DNA from: Platynereis dumerilii
Lineage: Eukaryota > Annelida > Polychaeta > Phyllodocida > Nereididae
Assembly: GCA_026936325.1 (NCBI GenBank)
Contig: JAPTHN010000008.1
Coordinates: forward strand, 17,638,259-17,702,258
Direction of reading: 5' to 3'
Length of the DNA stretch: 64,000 nt
Notes under the pieces: generated by a model
What the model saw: the letters and a program-made list of their open reading frames with translations, nothing else
What the model was told of the DNA's origin: nothing
The model's database searches: none
Shown here: positions 41,693 through 51,420 of the stretch, in pieces
Layout: each line of letters opens with the position of its first letter
Position numbering within the stretch: position 1 is the stretch's first letter
Program-made: the position numbers and the translations under genes

Positions 41693-43564
41693 TTACATTA
41701 CTTTGTTTAGGTAAGAGCCTATAGCCTGTATTACATCCGGTCTTTTATCTGACATCAGTGCAATGAATTTTTCACTTTCATCAAGACTACTTAAGTTGGG
41801 CATAAGGCTACTAACTCTGTCAAAAAGCTCTGATCTGGGGGCATCGTTATTAGTACAAATTAAGAGGCAATGAATCTCGTCTTCTATATCGTCAGTATTA
41901 CATTTGTCACATTTTCTCTCTTCTATCGGAATTTTGGGTATGTTATGTCTACCTGTTTCAATTTTTAGATTATGAGAGCTTACTCTGAATCTGGCAATGT
42001 TGCTGTATGTTTTCTTTGAGAGGTTTAGATTTAGATACGGTTCTAGACAATAATTTGTCTTAAACATTTTATATGTGCGCAATTTGGGAAATTTATCCGA
42101 GTTATTAATCTCATTCAAAATTCTGGACTGTTCCTCTGAATATAGTTTAAGTTTGATTTCCTTTAAAATTTTGCCAGGCTCATTGGCTTGCCAGGCAATG
42201 TTAGCATTTGTCATTATTTTTGCTATCTTACTGTACCAATTTTTCTGACCAGCATTGTGATTAATTATCTGTATATTTAGGCATTTATGTAAGATATCAT
42301 CATTTGGGAGATTTTTAATTTTAGCCCAGTAGCTTACTCCAGTTAGTTGTTGCCTTATCTTAAGGGGAAATCTTCCTGTTTCTGCATACACAGCTAGTGT
42401 TGGGGTTTGCCGTCTCACATTGAGAACATGTTTAAGAAAGCTAATTTGTATCTTCTCGATTTGGGGGATTTCTGCCGCGCCAGACCAAAAGGCGCTATTA
42501 TATTCAAGGATTGGAAGTACATAACTATCAAACATTTTTAAAGCAAGTGACGGGGATATGTGGCCTAGGGAAGGTTTTATGCGCCCATACAGTGTAAAGA
42601 GTGCTTTTTGGGCTTGCGTCGCTATGTAATCTGCCATCTTTTTATGTATGTTTCTTTGATTACAAATTGTATGTCCTAAGTATTTAAATACTTCGACATT
42701 TTCGATTTGCTCGCTGCTATACTGGAAATGCTTTTGACTTTTTACCCCAATTTGCATAACTTTAGTCTTTGATGTGTTTACGATTAGATGCCATTTGGCA
42801 CAAAATTTATGAAGAGAGTCTATGCTATTTTGCAGACCTTCAGCTGATTCCGAAATAAGAACTATGTCGTCCGCATATAAAAGATGGGTAAATAATGTAC
42901 CATCTATTCTAATACCATCTGTCGCATTTAGATATTCCGGGAGATCTGAGAGAAATTCATTAAACAGTTTTGGGCTTACGATACCCCCCTGCAGGACTCC
43001 AAAGATACTATCAATTGGGGCACTTAGTTTACCAAGTTGGTGGACTTTGGCCTGGGCCTTATCGAACATACTCATGAGAATTCTTAGCATCTTAATACCC
43101 ATTCCCTTTTTATATAGCTTATAATAGAGGGCATCCCTGTTAATGTAGTCAAAAGCCTTAGTGAAGTCTACAAAACAAAGGTACACGGGTTTCTTTTTTA
43201 ACAGCTGGTGGTTGACAATTGTGTCCAGTACAAAAACACAGTCAGCTGTGCCTCTAGAGGGTGTAAAACCAAATTGAAATGGGTCATCTAGGGACATGGC
43301 ATCATTTTTAAAGTAAAGCCTAGCATTCAGGATAGAGTCAAATACCTTGGCCATAGCCACTGTTATAGTTATCTTTCTATAGTTATCTGGGTTACAGTAG
43401 TCTCCCTTTTTATGAAGTGCATTTATGAGCCCTTCTGCCCACTGTGTTGGGTATTCACCCTTATCAAGTATGTGATTGAAAATTGCACAGAAAGGTGCTG
43501 TTAGCTCATCAGCTATATATTTATAGAATTCTCCAGTTATTCCATCTATTCCAGCAGCCTTATT
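41693..43564 (-). CDS. LINE ORF2, 3' part: reverse transcriptase and zinc knuckle
   Basis: The frame opens just after an A run near 43567 and starts NKAAGIDGITGEFYKYIADE, the usual entry into a non-LTR reverse transcriptase. Motifs in order: NPDNYRKITI, FQFGFTPSRGTAD, motif A (LCFVDFTKAFDYINRD), motif B (GVLQGGIVSPKLFNEFLSDL), the catalytic LLYADDIVL (YADD codons at 42866-42877) and a thumb (FKYLGHTI). Near the C-terminus is a Cys-x2-Cys ... His-x4-Cys cluster (CDKCNTDDIEDEIHCLLIC), a nucleic-acid-binding knuckle found in several LINE groups. The only defect seen between this and the preceding part is one missing base in the A run. The internal codon at 43360 is not the real start. Confidence 0.9.
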   Translation of the reverse strand, partial: NKAAGIDGITGEFYKYIADELTAPFCAIFNHILDKGEYPTQWAEGLINALHKKGDYCNPDNYRKITITVAMAKVFDSILNARLYFKNDAMSLDDPFQFGFTPSRGTADCVFVLDTIVNHQLLKKKPVYLCFVDFTKAFDYINRDALYYKLYKKGMGIKMLRILMSMFDKAQAKVHQLGKLSAPIDSIFGVLQGGIVSPKLFNEFLSDLPEYLNATDGIRIDGTLFTHLLYADDIVLISESAEGLQNSIDSLHKFCAKWHLIVNTSKTKVMQIGVKSQKHFQYSSEQIENVEVFKYLGHTICNQRNIHKKMADYIATQAQKALFTLYGRIKPSLGHISPSLALKMFDSYVLPILEYNSAFWSGAAEIPQIEKIQISFLKHVLNVRRQTPTLAVYAETGRFPLKIRQQLTGVSYWAKIKNLPNDDILHKCLNIQIINHNAGQKNWYSKIAKIMTNANIAWQANEPGKILKEIKLKLYSEEQSRILNEINNSDKFPKLRTYKMFKTNYCLEPYLNLNLSKKTYSNIARFRVSSHNLKIETGRHNIPKIPIEERKCDKCNTDDIEDEIHCLLICTNNDAPRSELFDRVSSLMPNLSSLDESEKFIALMSDKRPDVIQAIGSYLNKVM

Positions 43565-45393
43565 ATTTTAAGTCTCCTTAAACTTAGATGCACTTCCTTT
43601 TCTGTGATATGGGTATCACATATAGTAGTGCTAATGTTTATCGGGACTATTAATGTATTAGTTTTTATTTGGTTTATTAAATTGTTAATCTCGGTCATGT
43701 GCTCCTGATCAAAGTGAGGACATACTGGTGGGTGCGCTTGTTCAGTGAAATACTGATGAAAAGCATCTAAGTTTGGTTGATTAGGTATTTTTGTTTGTTT
43801 ATTTGTTAGCTTGTTCCAGAGTTTCCAGCACTCTGTTTGATTTGTAGTTTTCAAATTATCCAACTCATTCCTATTTTTTTGTTGGTGTAGTCTTTTCTTG
43901 CGTTGAATAGTATATTTGTACTGTTTATGCAAAGTTTTATATGTCAGATTAAAAGCTTGAACATTTAAGTCATGTGTTTTGGCATAATCATTTGCCTTTT
44001 TCCTGGCTAATTTGCATTCATCATCGTACCATGAATTCACAGGGAAAGTATTAGTGTGCGCTTTAGAATGCTTTTTACGGAATGTAGCCTCAATGCTACT
44101 CTCTATATAGTTATAGGTGGATTGAATAAGAGAGTCCACCTCAGTTTCATTGCTGAAATTAGAAGTTATGTTAAGGAGTTTCTCTTGCGCTGGCTCACTC
44201 CTTAGGTTCTCTTTATAAAGCAGAATCCTGTCTTTGTCAAATACATAGCGAAAACGTTTTTCATAAGTTACATTGTTAGTTTTAGTAAGATGAGCCCTTG
44301 TCCTTTGAGTTTTACAAGTCACTGAGAAAGTAATTGGTACGTGATCTGACTCGTCTAGTTTGGGGGATATCTCGAAGTTACTTATTATATTAAAAAATCT
44401 GTATGTACTAAGGAGATAGTCAACAGTGCTTTTACCAAGTGGGGCATGACATGTGAAATCATCAGTACTATTTGCATTTAGAAAGCCATTCATAATTCGC
44501 ATGTTACTGTTTATGCATAATTGGGTTAGTTCTTTTCCAAAATTATTTTGGCCTTTATCTTTCATTTGCCTATGTTTTGTTTGCCAATCTGTGTTTTGCA
44601 CACAATCAGAATCATTTATTATGCAATTAGGATTAACCATTAAGTCATTGTCTTTACCACTTATATGTGAATTTATATCGCTCAGGCCACCTGTGCGGCT
44701 GTTGAAATCACCACAGAGAGCTACGTAAGGAGTGGACTCAAGGAAGTGAGCTATGTCTTCTTGGAGCGCTTGGAAGATGTCATTTATTCTATAGTTTAGA
44801 TATATTTTAGATCCAGCTGGTGGAATATAAGTACCTCCAATTATCAGAGGAGGTTGCTGTTTTTGTTTAATGCTTAACCAGATAACATGTTCATTGAGCT
44901 TTTCAACTTTAACTAAATGTTTTATTGTATTTTTAATTAAGGCACCAATGCCACCAGATGGTCTCCTTGCACGAGGGTGTTGATATTTACGTTGACAATG
45001 GATGAAATGATAGTTTGTTAGTGAGGGATTAATTGAGTCCCGCTTCATAGTCTCAAATAGAAATACTATGTCAAAGTGAGAGAAAAGATTATTTATACTT
45101 TCAAGTTCTAGCTTACTACCTATTCCTTGTATATTCCAAAAAGCTACTTTAATGTCATGTTCACAGTTGTTAAACAAATCTTCTTGAGTATCACATAAAA
45201 TTGTATTATTACATGTATCATGAACAGAGATGGCTAAGTTACTTCTAGTTTCATTAGTTACATCATCTATACATAAGGAGTTAGTGTGCGCCTCCGCACA
45301 AGGAGCAGGGTTGTTGCCGTCGATGGCAGTGTCTTTGGGGGCATTGGACGGGGGAGGAACTGGGACCTGTTCATCGAAATCTCCGGATCGCAT
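43546..45393 (-). CDS. LINE ORF2, 5' part: APE-type endonuclease
   Basis: The first 80 residues are low-complexity. Residues about 81-360 form an exonuclease-endonuclease-phosphatase domain that nicks the target DNA: FWNIQG (Asn87), LFETM (Glu114), GGTYIPP (Tyr189), CGDFNSR (Asp229, Asn231), DYLLS (Asp325) and ESDHVP (Asp350, His351) are all present. A basic linker up to residue 610 leads to the reverse transcriptase. The ATG at 45393 lies inside the end of ORF1, so translation probably depends on re-initiation or read-through from ORF1. Reading ends at 43546 because of a single-base slip in the AAAA run near 43567. Confidence 0.9.
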   Translation of the reverse strand: MRSGDFDEQVPVPPPSNAPKDTAIDGNNPAPCAEAHTNSLCIDDVTNETRSNLAISVHDTCNNTILCDTQEDLFNNCEHDIKVAFWNIQGIGSKLELESINNLFSHFDIVFLFETMKRDSINPSLTNYHFIHCQRKYQHPRARRPSGGIGALIKNTIKHLVKVEKLNEHVIWLSIKQKQQPPLIIGGTYIPPAGSKIYLNYRINDIFQALQEDIAHFLESTPYVALCGDFNSRTGGLSDINSHISGKDNDLMVNPNCIINDSDCVQNTDWQTKHRQMKDKGQNNFGKELTQLCINSNMRIMNGFLNANSTDDFTCHAPLGKSTVDYLLSTYRFFNIISNFEISPKLDESDHVPITFSVTCKTQRTRAHLTKTNNVTYEKRFRYVFDKDRILLYKENLRSEPAQEKLLNITSNFSNETEVDSLIQSTYNYIESSIEATFRKKHSKAHTNTFPVNSWYDDECKLARKKANDYAKTHDLNVQAFNLTYKTLHKQYKYTIQRKKRLHQQKNRNELDNLKTTNQTECWKLWNKLTNKQTKIPNQPNLDAFHQYFTEQAHPPVCPHFDQEHMTEINNLINQIKTNTLIVPINISTTICDTHITEKEVHLSLRRLKIIRLLE

Positions 45394-47263
45394 CCAGATA
45401 AGGTTTTTCGATGATCGTTACGATTCGTTTTGCGAGCATGACTTTGGAACGATACGTCAAGTGAATGCGATCCTTCAGTCTGGAGTGATTATTGTCTGTG
45501 AAGGAGATCCGTCTCTCATTTGAAGCGATATGTTTCATGAGCGCATTCACTCGGTAGATGGTGTTTCGTTGACGTGCATTTCCTGTAGCCGTCAGGCCAA
45601 CGAGTATAAGGCGGCTAAAAGGGTACACTCGTCTGGTTTCTTTTACCAGTGTTTCAAACTTGCAGTTAAGAAGATCTGGATTAATGCCATTGGCCGCTTC
45701 AATGTCACCTGCCATTAATACGACGTGGCTAGGATCAGCCCCTCCAGTCGTGTGTCGGATGCGTGAGCAGATAAAGTCAATCGTGCCGCCGGGGTAGAAG
45801 ATTGAAGTGGCATTAATTGAGTTTTCCCGGAGAACACTGGCCATCTGGCGAACATTTGAATTTCCAATGATTAACACTGGGGGCGATTCGGGCACAGATG
45901 AATGTTTGGCACCTGATGTGACCGGCACATTTCGTGACGAAGAAGTCACAGACTTGGTAGCTGGTTGTCTCACAGTTTCAGTCTGTTTGGTGTCAGTTGT
46001 AAGGTCAGTGATTGTAGCCGGGGCAGGGGGATTCACAGGGGGATTCACAGAGGGGGGACAGTCAGCTTCTGTTCTGAGGTTTTCTCGAAGCTCCTGCAGG
46101 AGCACACCCATCATGTTTTGACCACAAAGGTCCGGGCCACATCCCCAGTAGCTGTCTGTGTCTATGTTGTGGACAAGACGTTTTGATTTTGTGCTCAGCA
46201 GAGTTCGTTTGAAAGCAGGGCATTGTTCAGCTTTCAGTCGAAGGATTTCTGCCATGATAGTGGTCTTTGCCTCATGCCATTGTTCAATTTTAACAACATC
46301 ATGGGAGAGTTTCTTCGCACCACCTGGGAAACGGGAAGACATTATCTTGCGGGCAATATCATGGCGACCGTGGAAAACTGCCATACGGTGTTGATAGGCG
46401 TGTTCTGCGCTTCTGAACTGGAGGCCTCCGTATGACAGTCTGGTTTGATGGAAATTTGATAGAGTTGATAAATTTCCATTTGAGCGGAAGAGTGCGATAT
46501 TAGGAATGTCACTTTTTGGGGAGTCTGTGGGGCGACTAGTTTGGGAGCACTGACTGTTCACTTCCTGAGGGTTTGTTTGGGAGCATTGTTCCAATACTTG
46601 ACCAGAGACTGTTTGGGAGTATTTTTCAGTCATCTGCCGGGGCTCTGTTTGAGTCGCATGTGCTGAAGGGGGGGTTTCTGTAGGAATGTCCGGGTTCGAT
46701 GGCAGACGGGAAAATGGAGTAGAGGCCAGAGGGGTGGATGTCAGGGTATCCCGGGTTTCGTCTGCAGAAAGATTTGACATGGGGAAGAGGGACACAGTAA
46801 GATTGTCTTGTGCCATGGAATTTGTCAGGGCATTGCTCATTCTCTTTCCATGTCTAGATGTAGGGGTAGTCACTGAAAGCTGGGATATTTCCATCCGTGA
46901 AGGGGTCTGGGTTTCTGATACTACAGATATTTCCATCCGTGAAGGGGTCTGAGTTTCTGGTACTACAGACTGGGTTTGCGTTTCAAATACCAAAGAGTCA
47001 TTTCCAGCCAGTAGCGTTTCTGTTTGAAAAGCCAGAGGCATAGGTGGTTTTGGGCTGCTATAAAAAAGTTCACTGTCCGTTATAGTCGAGCCAACCAGGA
47101 GGGACGATACGTCGGAGGCCATGTCAGGGTACACAAAATCATTGTCAGGTTTCTTCTTTGCATAGCGCTTTGGCATCAGACGTCGACCTGGGTTATTTGT
47201 TTGACTTGGTGAGAAGATCGCTGACATCTGCGACAGGGCTGCTTGGGCTGCTTGTAGGGCCAT
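45371..47263 (-). CDS. LINE ORF1: TQT-rich region, NADAR domain, SGNH hydrolase domain
   Basis: A 630-residue intact protein. Residues 1-250 look disordered and hold TQT or SQT motifs at 95, 104, 118, 204, 216, 228 and 240; the last four are exactly 12 apart. Such motifs resemble LC8 dynein-light-chain anchors (inference). Residues about 255-396 match the NADAR/YbiA family: LSNF, GGLQFRSAEHAYQHRMA, QWHEAKTTIMAEILRLKA, DTDSYWGCG and CGQNMMGVLLQELR. NADAR proteins act on ADP-ribose-type N-glycosidic bonds. Residues about 461-620 form an SGNH/GDSL-type domain: LIIGNSNVR (Ser469), MAGD and DRIH (Asp598, His601). Esterase ORF1s are known in CR1-group LINEs; the NADAR fusion is the unusual part. 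The Met at 47263 is the first in the frame. Confidence 0.9.
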   Translation of the reverse strand: MALQAAQAALSQMSAIFSPSQTNNPGRRLMPKRYAKKKPDNDFVYPDMASDVSSLLVGSTITDSELFYSSPKPPMPLAFQTETLLAGNDSLVFETQTQSVVPETQTPSRMEISVVSETQTPSRMEISQLSVTTPTSRHGKRMSNALTNSMAQDNLTVSLFPMSNLSADETRDTLTSTPLASTPFSRLPSNPDIPTETPPSAHATQTEPRQMTEKYSQTVSGQVLEQCSQTNPQEVNSQCSQTSRPTDSPKSDIPNIALFRSNGNLSTLSNFHQTRLSYGGLQFRSAEHAYQHRMAVFHGRHDIARKIMSSRFPGGAKKLSHDVVKIEQWHEAKTTIMAEILRLKAEQCPAFKRTLLSTKSKRLVHNIDTDSYWGCGPDLCGQNMMGVLLQELRENLRTEADCPPSVNPPVNPPAPATITDLTTDTKQTETVRQPATKSVTSSSRNVPVTSGAKHSSVPESPPVLIIGNSNVRQMASVLRENSINATSIFYPGGTIDFICSRIRHTTGGADPSHVVLMAGDIEAANGINPDLLNCKFETLVKETRRVYPFSRLILVGLTATGNARQRNTIYRVNALMKHIASNERRISFTDNNHSRLKDRIHLTYRSKVMLAKRIVTIIEKPYLDAIRRFR

Positions 47264-50200
47264 AGCGTCTGAAAATATGAAGAGGATACTAGGCAGACAT
47301 TTGACAGCAAAGCATGTTCATTCAAGGCTACTGTATTTTGTAGAATGTTGGGACTAAGAGATATAATAGTTATTTGTTGGGACTAAGAGATATAATAGTT
47401 ATTTGTCTGCAGTGTGTATGCAGTGTGTATGTATACTCAAAATACAAGACCACAAAGTGGTCAGATTTGTCAGGAACACAACAAGAGATGGCAGGAGAAT
47501 AAGATAGGTTCAGAAAACTGCACCAAGAAAAATGGCGGGAAATAAACACAGTACAAAATAAATGCCTTAAAATAGGGCTCTATCTAATGGTATGAAGTTG
47601 TAATTACATCCAAGACATATTGGTAGCTATCTGTAAAGTTGAGGGTATAAATTTGACAGGTTAGATTGGAAAAAACGTGCCGAAATGCCCTCTATTTTGC
47701 ATGAGAAAGTGGGCGATATTTGGGGTTTTACAATGTAAACAGGACAGGCAGTGTTTGGCCAAAAATTCCCGATCTAATTGGTGCTTATAAAAACGGGATA
47801 TCTGCCTTCCAGTAACGAATTTACACACAGGATAGGAAGATACAATACTTAGATACAAAATGAATCAAATTAGAAAGGGTTACTCAGCTTTAAATGTGGA
47901 AAATCAAAGTAGAAAGTCGGAGCTCCCATCGGATGCGTGTGCCATGTTGGCCACCTGGCGGCAAAATTAACAATAAAGCAGTCCAGTTTCGGATCCAGAT
48001 ATAGTCCACTTGGACGTGCCCCGACATTATGCCTGGACATTCATGGACCCTCCTTGTAGTATATTTTGCTTCGAAATGGTCTCAGAGGGCATGGGCCCCC
48101 TATGCCCCCTTCTGCATGATGATAATTTTCAAATTAGTGATATCAGACAAGCAAGGGCCCACTCCCTATTATTGTACATACTTGTTTGTTTAATTTCATA
48201 TTATTATATCATGCAGGTATTTGAGGTAAGAACAATCTGTGTACTGCAAATACAATAGTTTTTGATAAAGGTATAAATTTAGAACGCAAGCTTGAAAATG
48301 CCGCTATTGCGATAATAGGGGCCCGCCAATGATTTTGCCAAGGGGCCCACTATGGGGCCAGTCCGCCCCTGGCCTACGCCAGCCTCTGATAATAGTATAG
48401 TTGATGTTGCAACAATATTTAACATTTCTGAAATACTGAACGGAAAGGCACAGAAAATATTGCGCTTGAAAACACAGGATAATGCAGGTCTTGGGATTTG
48501 GGTTCATTTCAAGTGGTTGCTCCCTTTCTTTGATCTATAACAATATCTTTGAAGAAGAGAGGATAAAGTGAATATATGATGGAAATTCAGGGTAGCTCAG
48601 TTGTAATGGTTGATATTTAGAGGTTGTTACAATGCTGAATTTGTATTCTTCCGTGTGTCTTCAACTGGTGAATACGCAGGGATGTCAACCTGGCATATTT
48701 CTCTGGTTGTGTGACAGTAAGAGAAGTTTGCTGATAGATGACCTGACAACACACCTCATCAGAGAATGTAAAAGAATAGTTTATTGTTGCTTAAGTACAA
48801 CAAATGAGCCAACAAGGCATGTTCATCCGACCAAAATTGCAATAGAAAACATCAAAGTCCTCCGATAACAACAGAAGTCAGACTGCTCATGTGGTCAGTC
48901 AGTTCAATTATAGAAAGAATCATATATCTGCTCTTGGGATAAGCTCAGCCGAAACTTAGAAGACTATTCTCTTTATTTTTCAAGATGTTCAAGATGTTTT
49001 GCAGTAGATTTGCTTTTTGGTGACAACAAGTATAAGCAAACTGCATGGAAGCTCATAGTTATACCATCTTTACCTTTCAAATTACCCGAGGCAACTCAGT
49101 AGGCAAATGATAGTATTTGAGATTGGAACATTACTGACCACTCTACATGTTTGACATTATACTTTCTGTGAACTTTGAATACCTCAAGAAATTTGCAATT
49201 TTTTCCATAACAGACAGCCTAAAGTTGTATGCTCACCTTTAACATATGCCTTGTCTTACATCGTCAGCCATTATATTAAGGTAATATACATATTCTTAGG
49301 ACAATAGAATAAGAGCTGGGCAATATTTTAGTTAGTGTCAGGCACATGTATATGAAAATGGCAGAAATAGAAGCTGCACTCACTTGGCACCCTAAAGCTT
49401 GTTTACTACATCTAATAAATCATTCTTCACAACTTCTAGAATTGGCTTGCTCTTCTCCGTTTTTATATTCGGTTTACAGTACAACTCGATATAAAGTATG
49501 ATTGCTCTAGCAGGAAGGAAGAATCAGCTACTACTTCACCCTTTCATACCTTTGGGCTCCCTCCGAACCACTTCCTACCTTTTCCTATACTTTAAACTAC
49601 CTTTTAAAATTATATTAAATTCATACTTAGCCAACACCAACTCAAATTCCATTGCCCCAATTGGATTTGATTTCTTTATTGTTATGCGCTTTGCTAATTT
49701 CAATTATATTGCTAACTGTCTTAAAAAGGTTCTTTATATATGGGATAAGTTTGTGACGAGGAGTCGAAGGTATCTGTGAGGATATTTGGTGTGGAGGGGA
49801 GAAAGTAGGGCAGGTAAACCGAGGACTTATGACAAAAATTTGTCTTACCTTATTTTGAGTTGTCCTACTTTTTTTTTTCTTACAACAGGATCTTATTGAA
49901 CAAGTGTTCGTGAAATGAAGGCCTACATAAGCAGAGATAACCGGCAGTTAGATGAGTGTTATTTGTGACATATCTCAGGTCTTTTTTTCAATGTGTGGTG
50001 CCATTGTAGCGCTGCATGCTCTAATAACAGGGCGCAACAAATACTGATGATGGGAATTTGCCTAGAGCCCTAATGCTGATCCTGAAGACATATCATTAAG
50101 AACAGTCTCTTCCGCATTATGCTCCAAACATAAAACACCACAGGTTTGTCATGAATACATGTAGGAATGAACCTGCATCTGCATATGTCATACCCTTCTT

Positions 50201-50560
50201 TTCCATATAGAACTCTTTTAAGAAACTTGTGGAATATGCTACACGAATATGATAGGCCTAGATAATGTGACAAATTTATGTTATACAAAATCTTGGAGAG
50301 CAGGCTAGTTTTGGAATCATTACATTCATTTGAAGATATTACGGAAATTTTGTGATGATGGATTTTACACTGATGATTTCGTTGTGTTGATTAGTTATTA
50401 CATTATTTGTAATTGTAGAATTAGGCCTATGTCACTCAAATACAGTGTACATAGTCAGATTATCCTTTGTACATCCGCCTAAGAGGAATATTTATGCCAA
50501 CTTTCAGCCATGTTTTTACATTGTGGTATCCCGAGGAACTGCAATATTCATAGAATCATA

Positions 50561-50791
50561 CATAGGCGTACGGCGCGCGCGATTTTTGGGGGGGCGAGCG
50601 ACATTTGCCCGAATTTCACGATCTAAATTTATAAACATTTCGAATTAAATTGCCTGGAAATCATTAATTTTCGGTAGTTTTTATTTAATCATTTGCCCGA
50701 ATTTTATAGCCTTTTTGCCCGAATTTTACTGTTTCCCAAACTTTTGGGGGGGCGATCGCCCCCCCTGCCCCCCCCCTCCGATATGCCTATG
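50561..50791 (+). mobile_element. hAT-like MITE family A, copy 3
   Basis: 231 bp with ends CATAGGCGTA and TATGCCTATG and a perfect 8-bp target duplication gaatcata (50553-50560 and 50792-50799). The empty site is present in units M1 and M2 near 34889 and 39029 (tagaatcatacc). Two terminal bases differ from the other end, otherwise it closely matches copy 2 at 25380-25612. Confidence 0.92.
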
Positions 50792-50792
50792 G

Positions 50793-51420
50793 AATCATAC
50801 CTTTTTGTTCATGATATGTATTCTATTTTTGTTAAGAATATAGAACATAGCGGCAAATAATTGTGTTTCGTTACTGTCTGTTCTGGTAGAAAAGTGCGAA
50901 GGAGATAAAAACAGAATGTACGCATATGAAGTTATTCACAGACTGTTGCCAGGGGCAATCCAATAACAGAAAAGGAGCTCTGCCATTTTGAATTTGACAG
51001 CTTTTCATGTGATGTTGTTTTAAAAACGTATAATTGAATGATATGTGAAGATGTCATACAAGTACATTGTATGTGCGGAATACTGTGGATATCAAATAAT
51101 ATTTAGCTATAGAATCATACCTTTCTGTTCATGACTAACAATATTAACTTTTTTTGTTCATAGTATAGAATGCAGAGGCAAATAATTGTGTTTTGCTCCT
51201 AACAGTGGGGAAGAAAAATCTGTGTTGCTATTGAAGATGAAAGATGAATATATCATAGAAGTTATTTCCAGACTGTTGCCAGACGTCATTCTATAACTCA
51301 CAAAGCTACTTGCACTTTTAATTTCAGAGATTTTCGTATGATATTGTTTTTAAAACTTATAATTGAATGCTACGTGAAGATGTCATATTAATATGCAAAG
51401 ACCAAATGAGCTGACAAAAT
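50793..51420 (+). repeat. ~310-bp tandem duplication within unit M3
   Basis: The block that starts 'aatcatacc.tt.tgttcatga' and runs through 'cacagactgttgcca' and 'gaagatgtcata' occurs twice in succession, the second copy starting near 51113 and being more diverged. Unit M4 resembles the second copy (54475-54610). Units M1 and M2 have one copy only. Confidence 0.65.

Larger units (their letters stand above)
41043..47964 (-). mobile_element. Full-length LINE with NADAR-SGNH ORF1
   Basis: A 6.9-kb non-LTR retrotransposon on the minus strand. The 8-bp target duplication aattaaca (plus-strand reading) at 41035-41042 and 47965-47972 bounds it. Its 5' end reads ttgccgccaggtggccaac, a GC-rich start followed by a 700-bp 5' UTR (47264-47964) that includes a tandem duplication of a ~28-bp block at 47346-47402. 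ORF1 and ORF2 follow with a 23-nt overlap, then a 650-bp 3' UTR (41043-41692) ending in a TA-rich tail. ORF1 is intact and ORF2 has one apparent single-base slip, so it is a recent insertion. Clade is uncertain; the esterase-type ORF1 recalls the CR1 group. Confidence 0.92.
40860..48371. mobile_element. hAT-like element D, enlarged by an inserted LINE
   Basis: The ends are CAGGGGCGGACTGGCC and its inverse GGCCAGTCCGCCCCTG. A perfect 8-bp target duplication, gcctacgc, lies at 40852-40859 and 48372-48379. Without the LINE (41043-47964) and its own duplication, the element is about 580 bp and non-coding, so it is a MITE-class hAT derivative. Subterminal sequence is rich in GGGCCC-type palindromes. 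Confidence 0.88.

Noticed and set aside
45230-46952. Plus-strand open frames opposite LINE ORF1
   Set aside because: They are antisense shadows of a well-supported coding region with clear domains.
40860-48371. An autonomous hAT transposon of 7.5 kb
   Set aside because: The only coding content is a LINE with its own target duplication; no hAT transposase is present.
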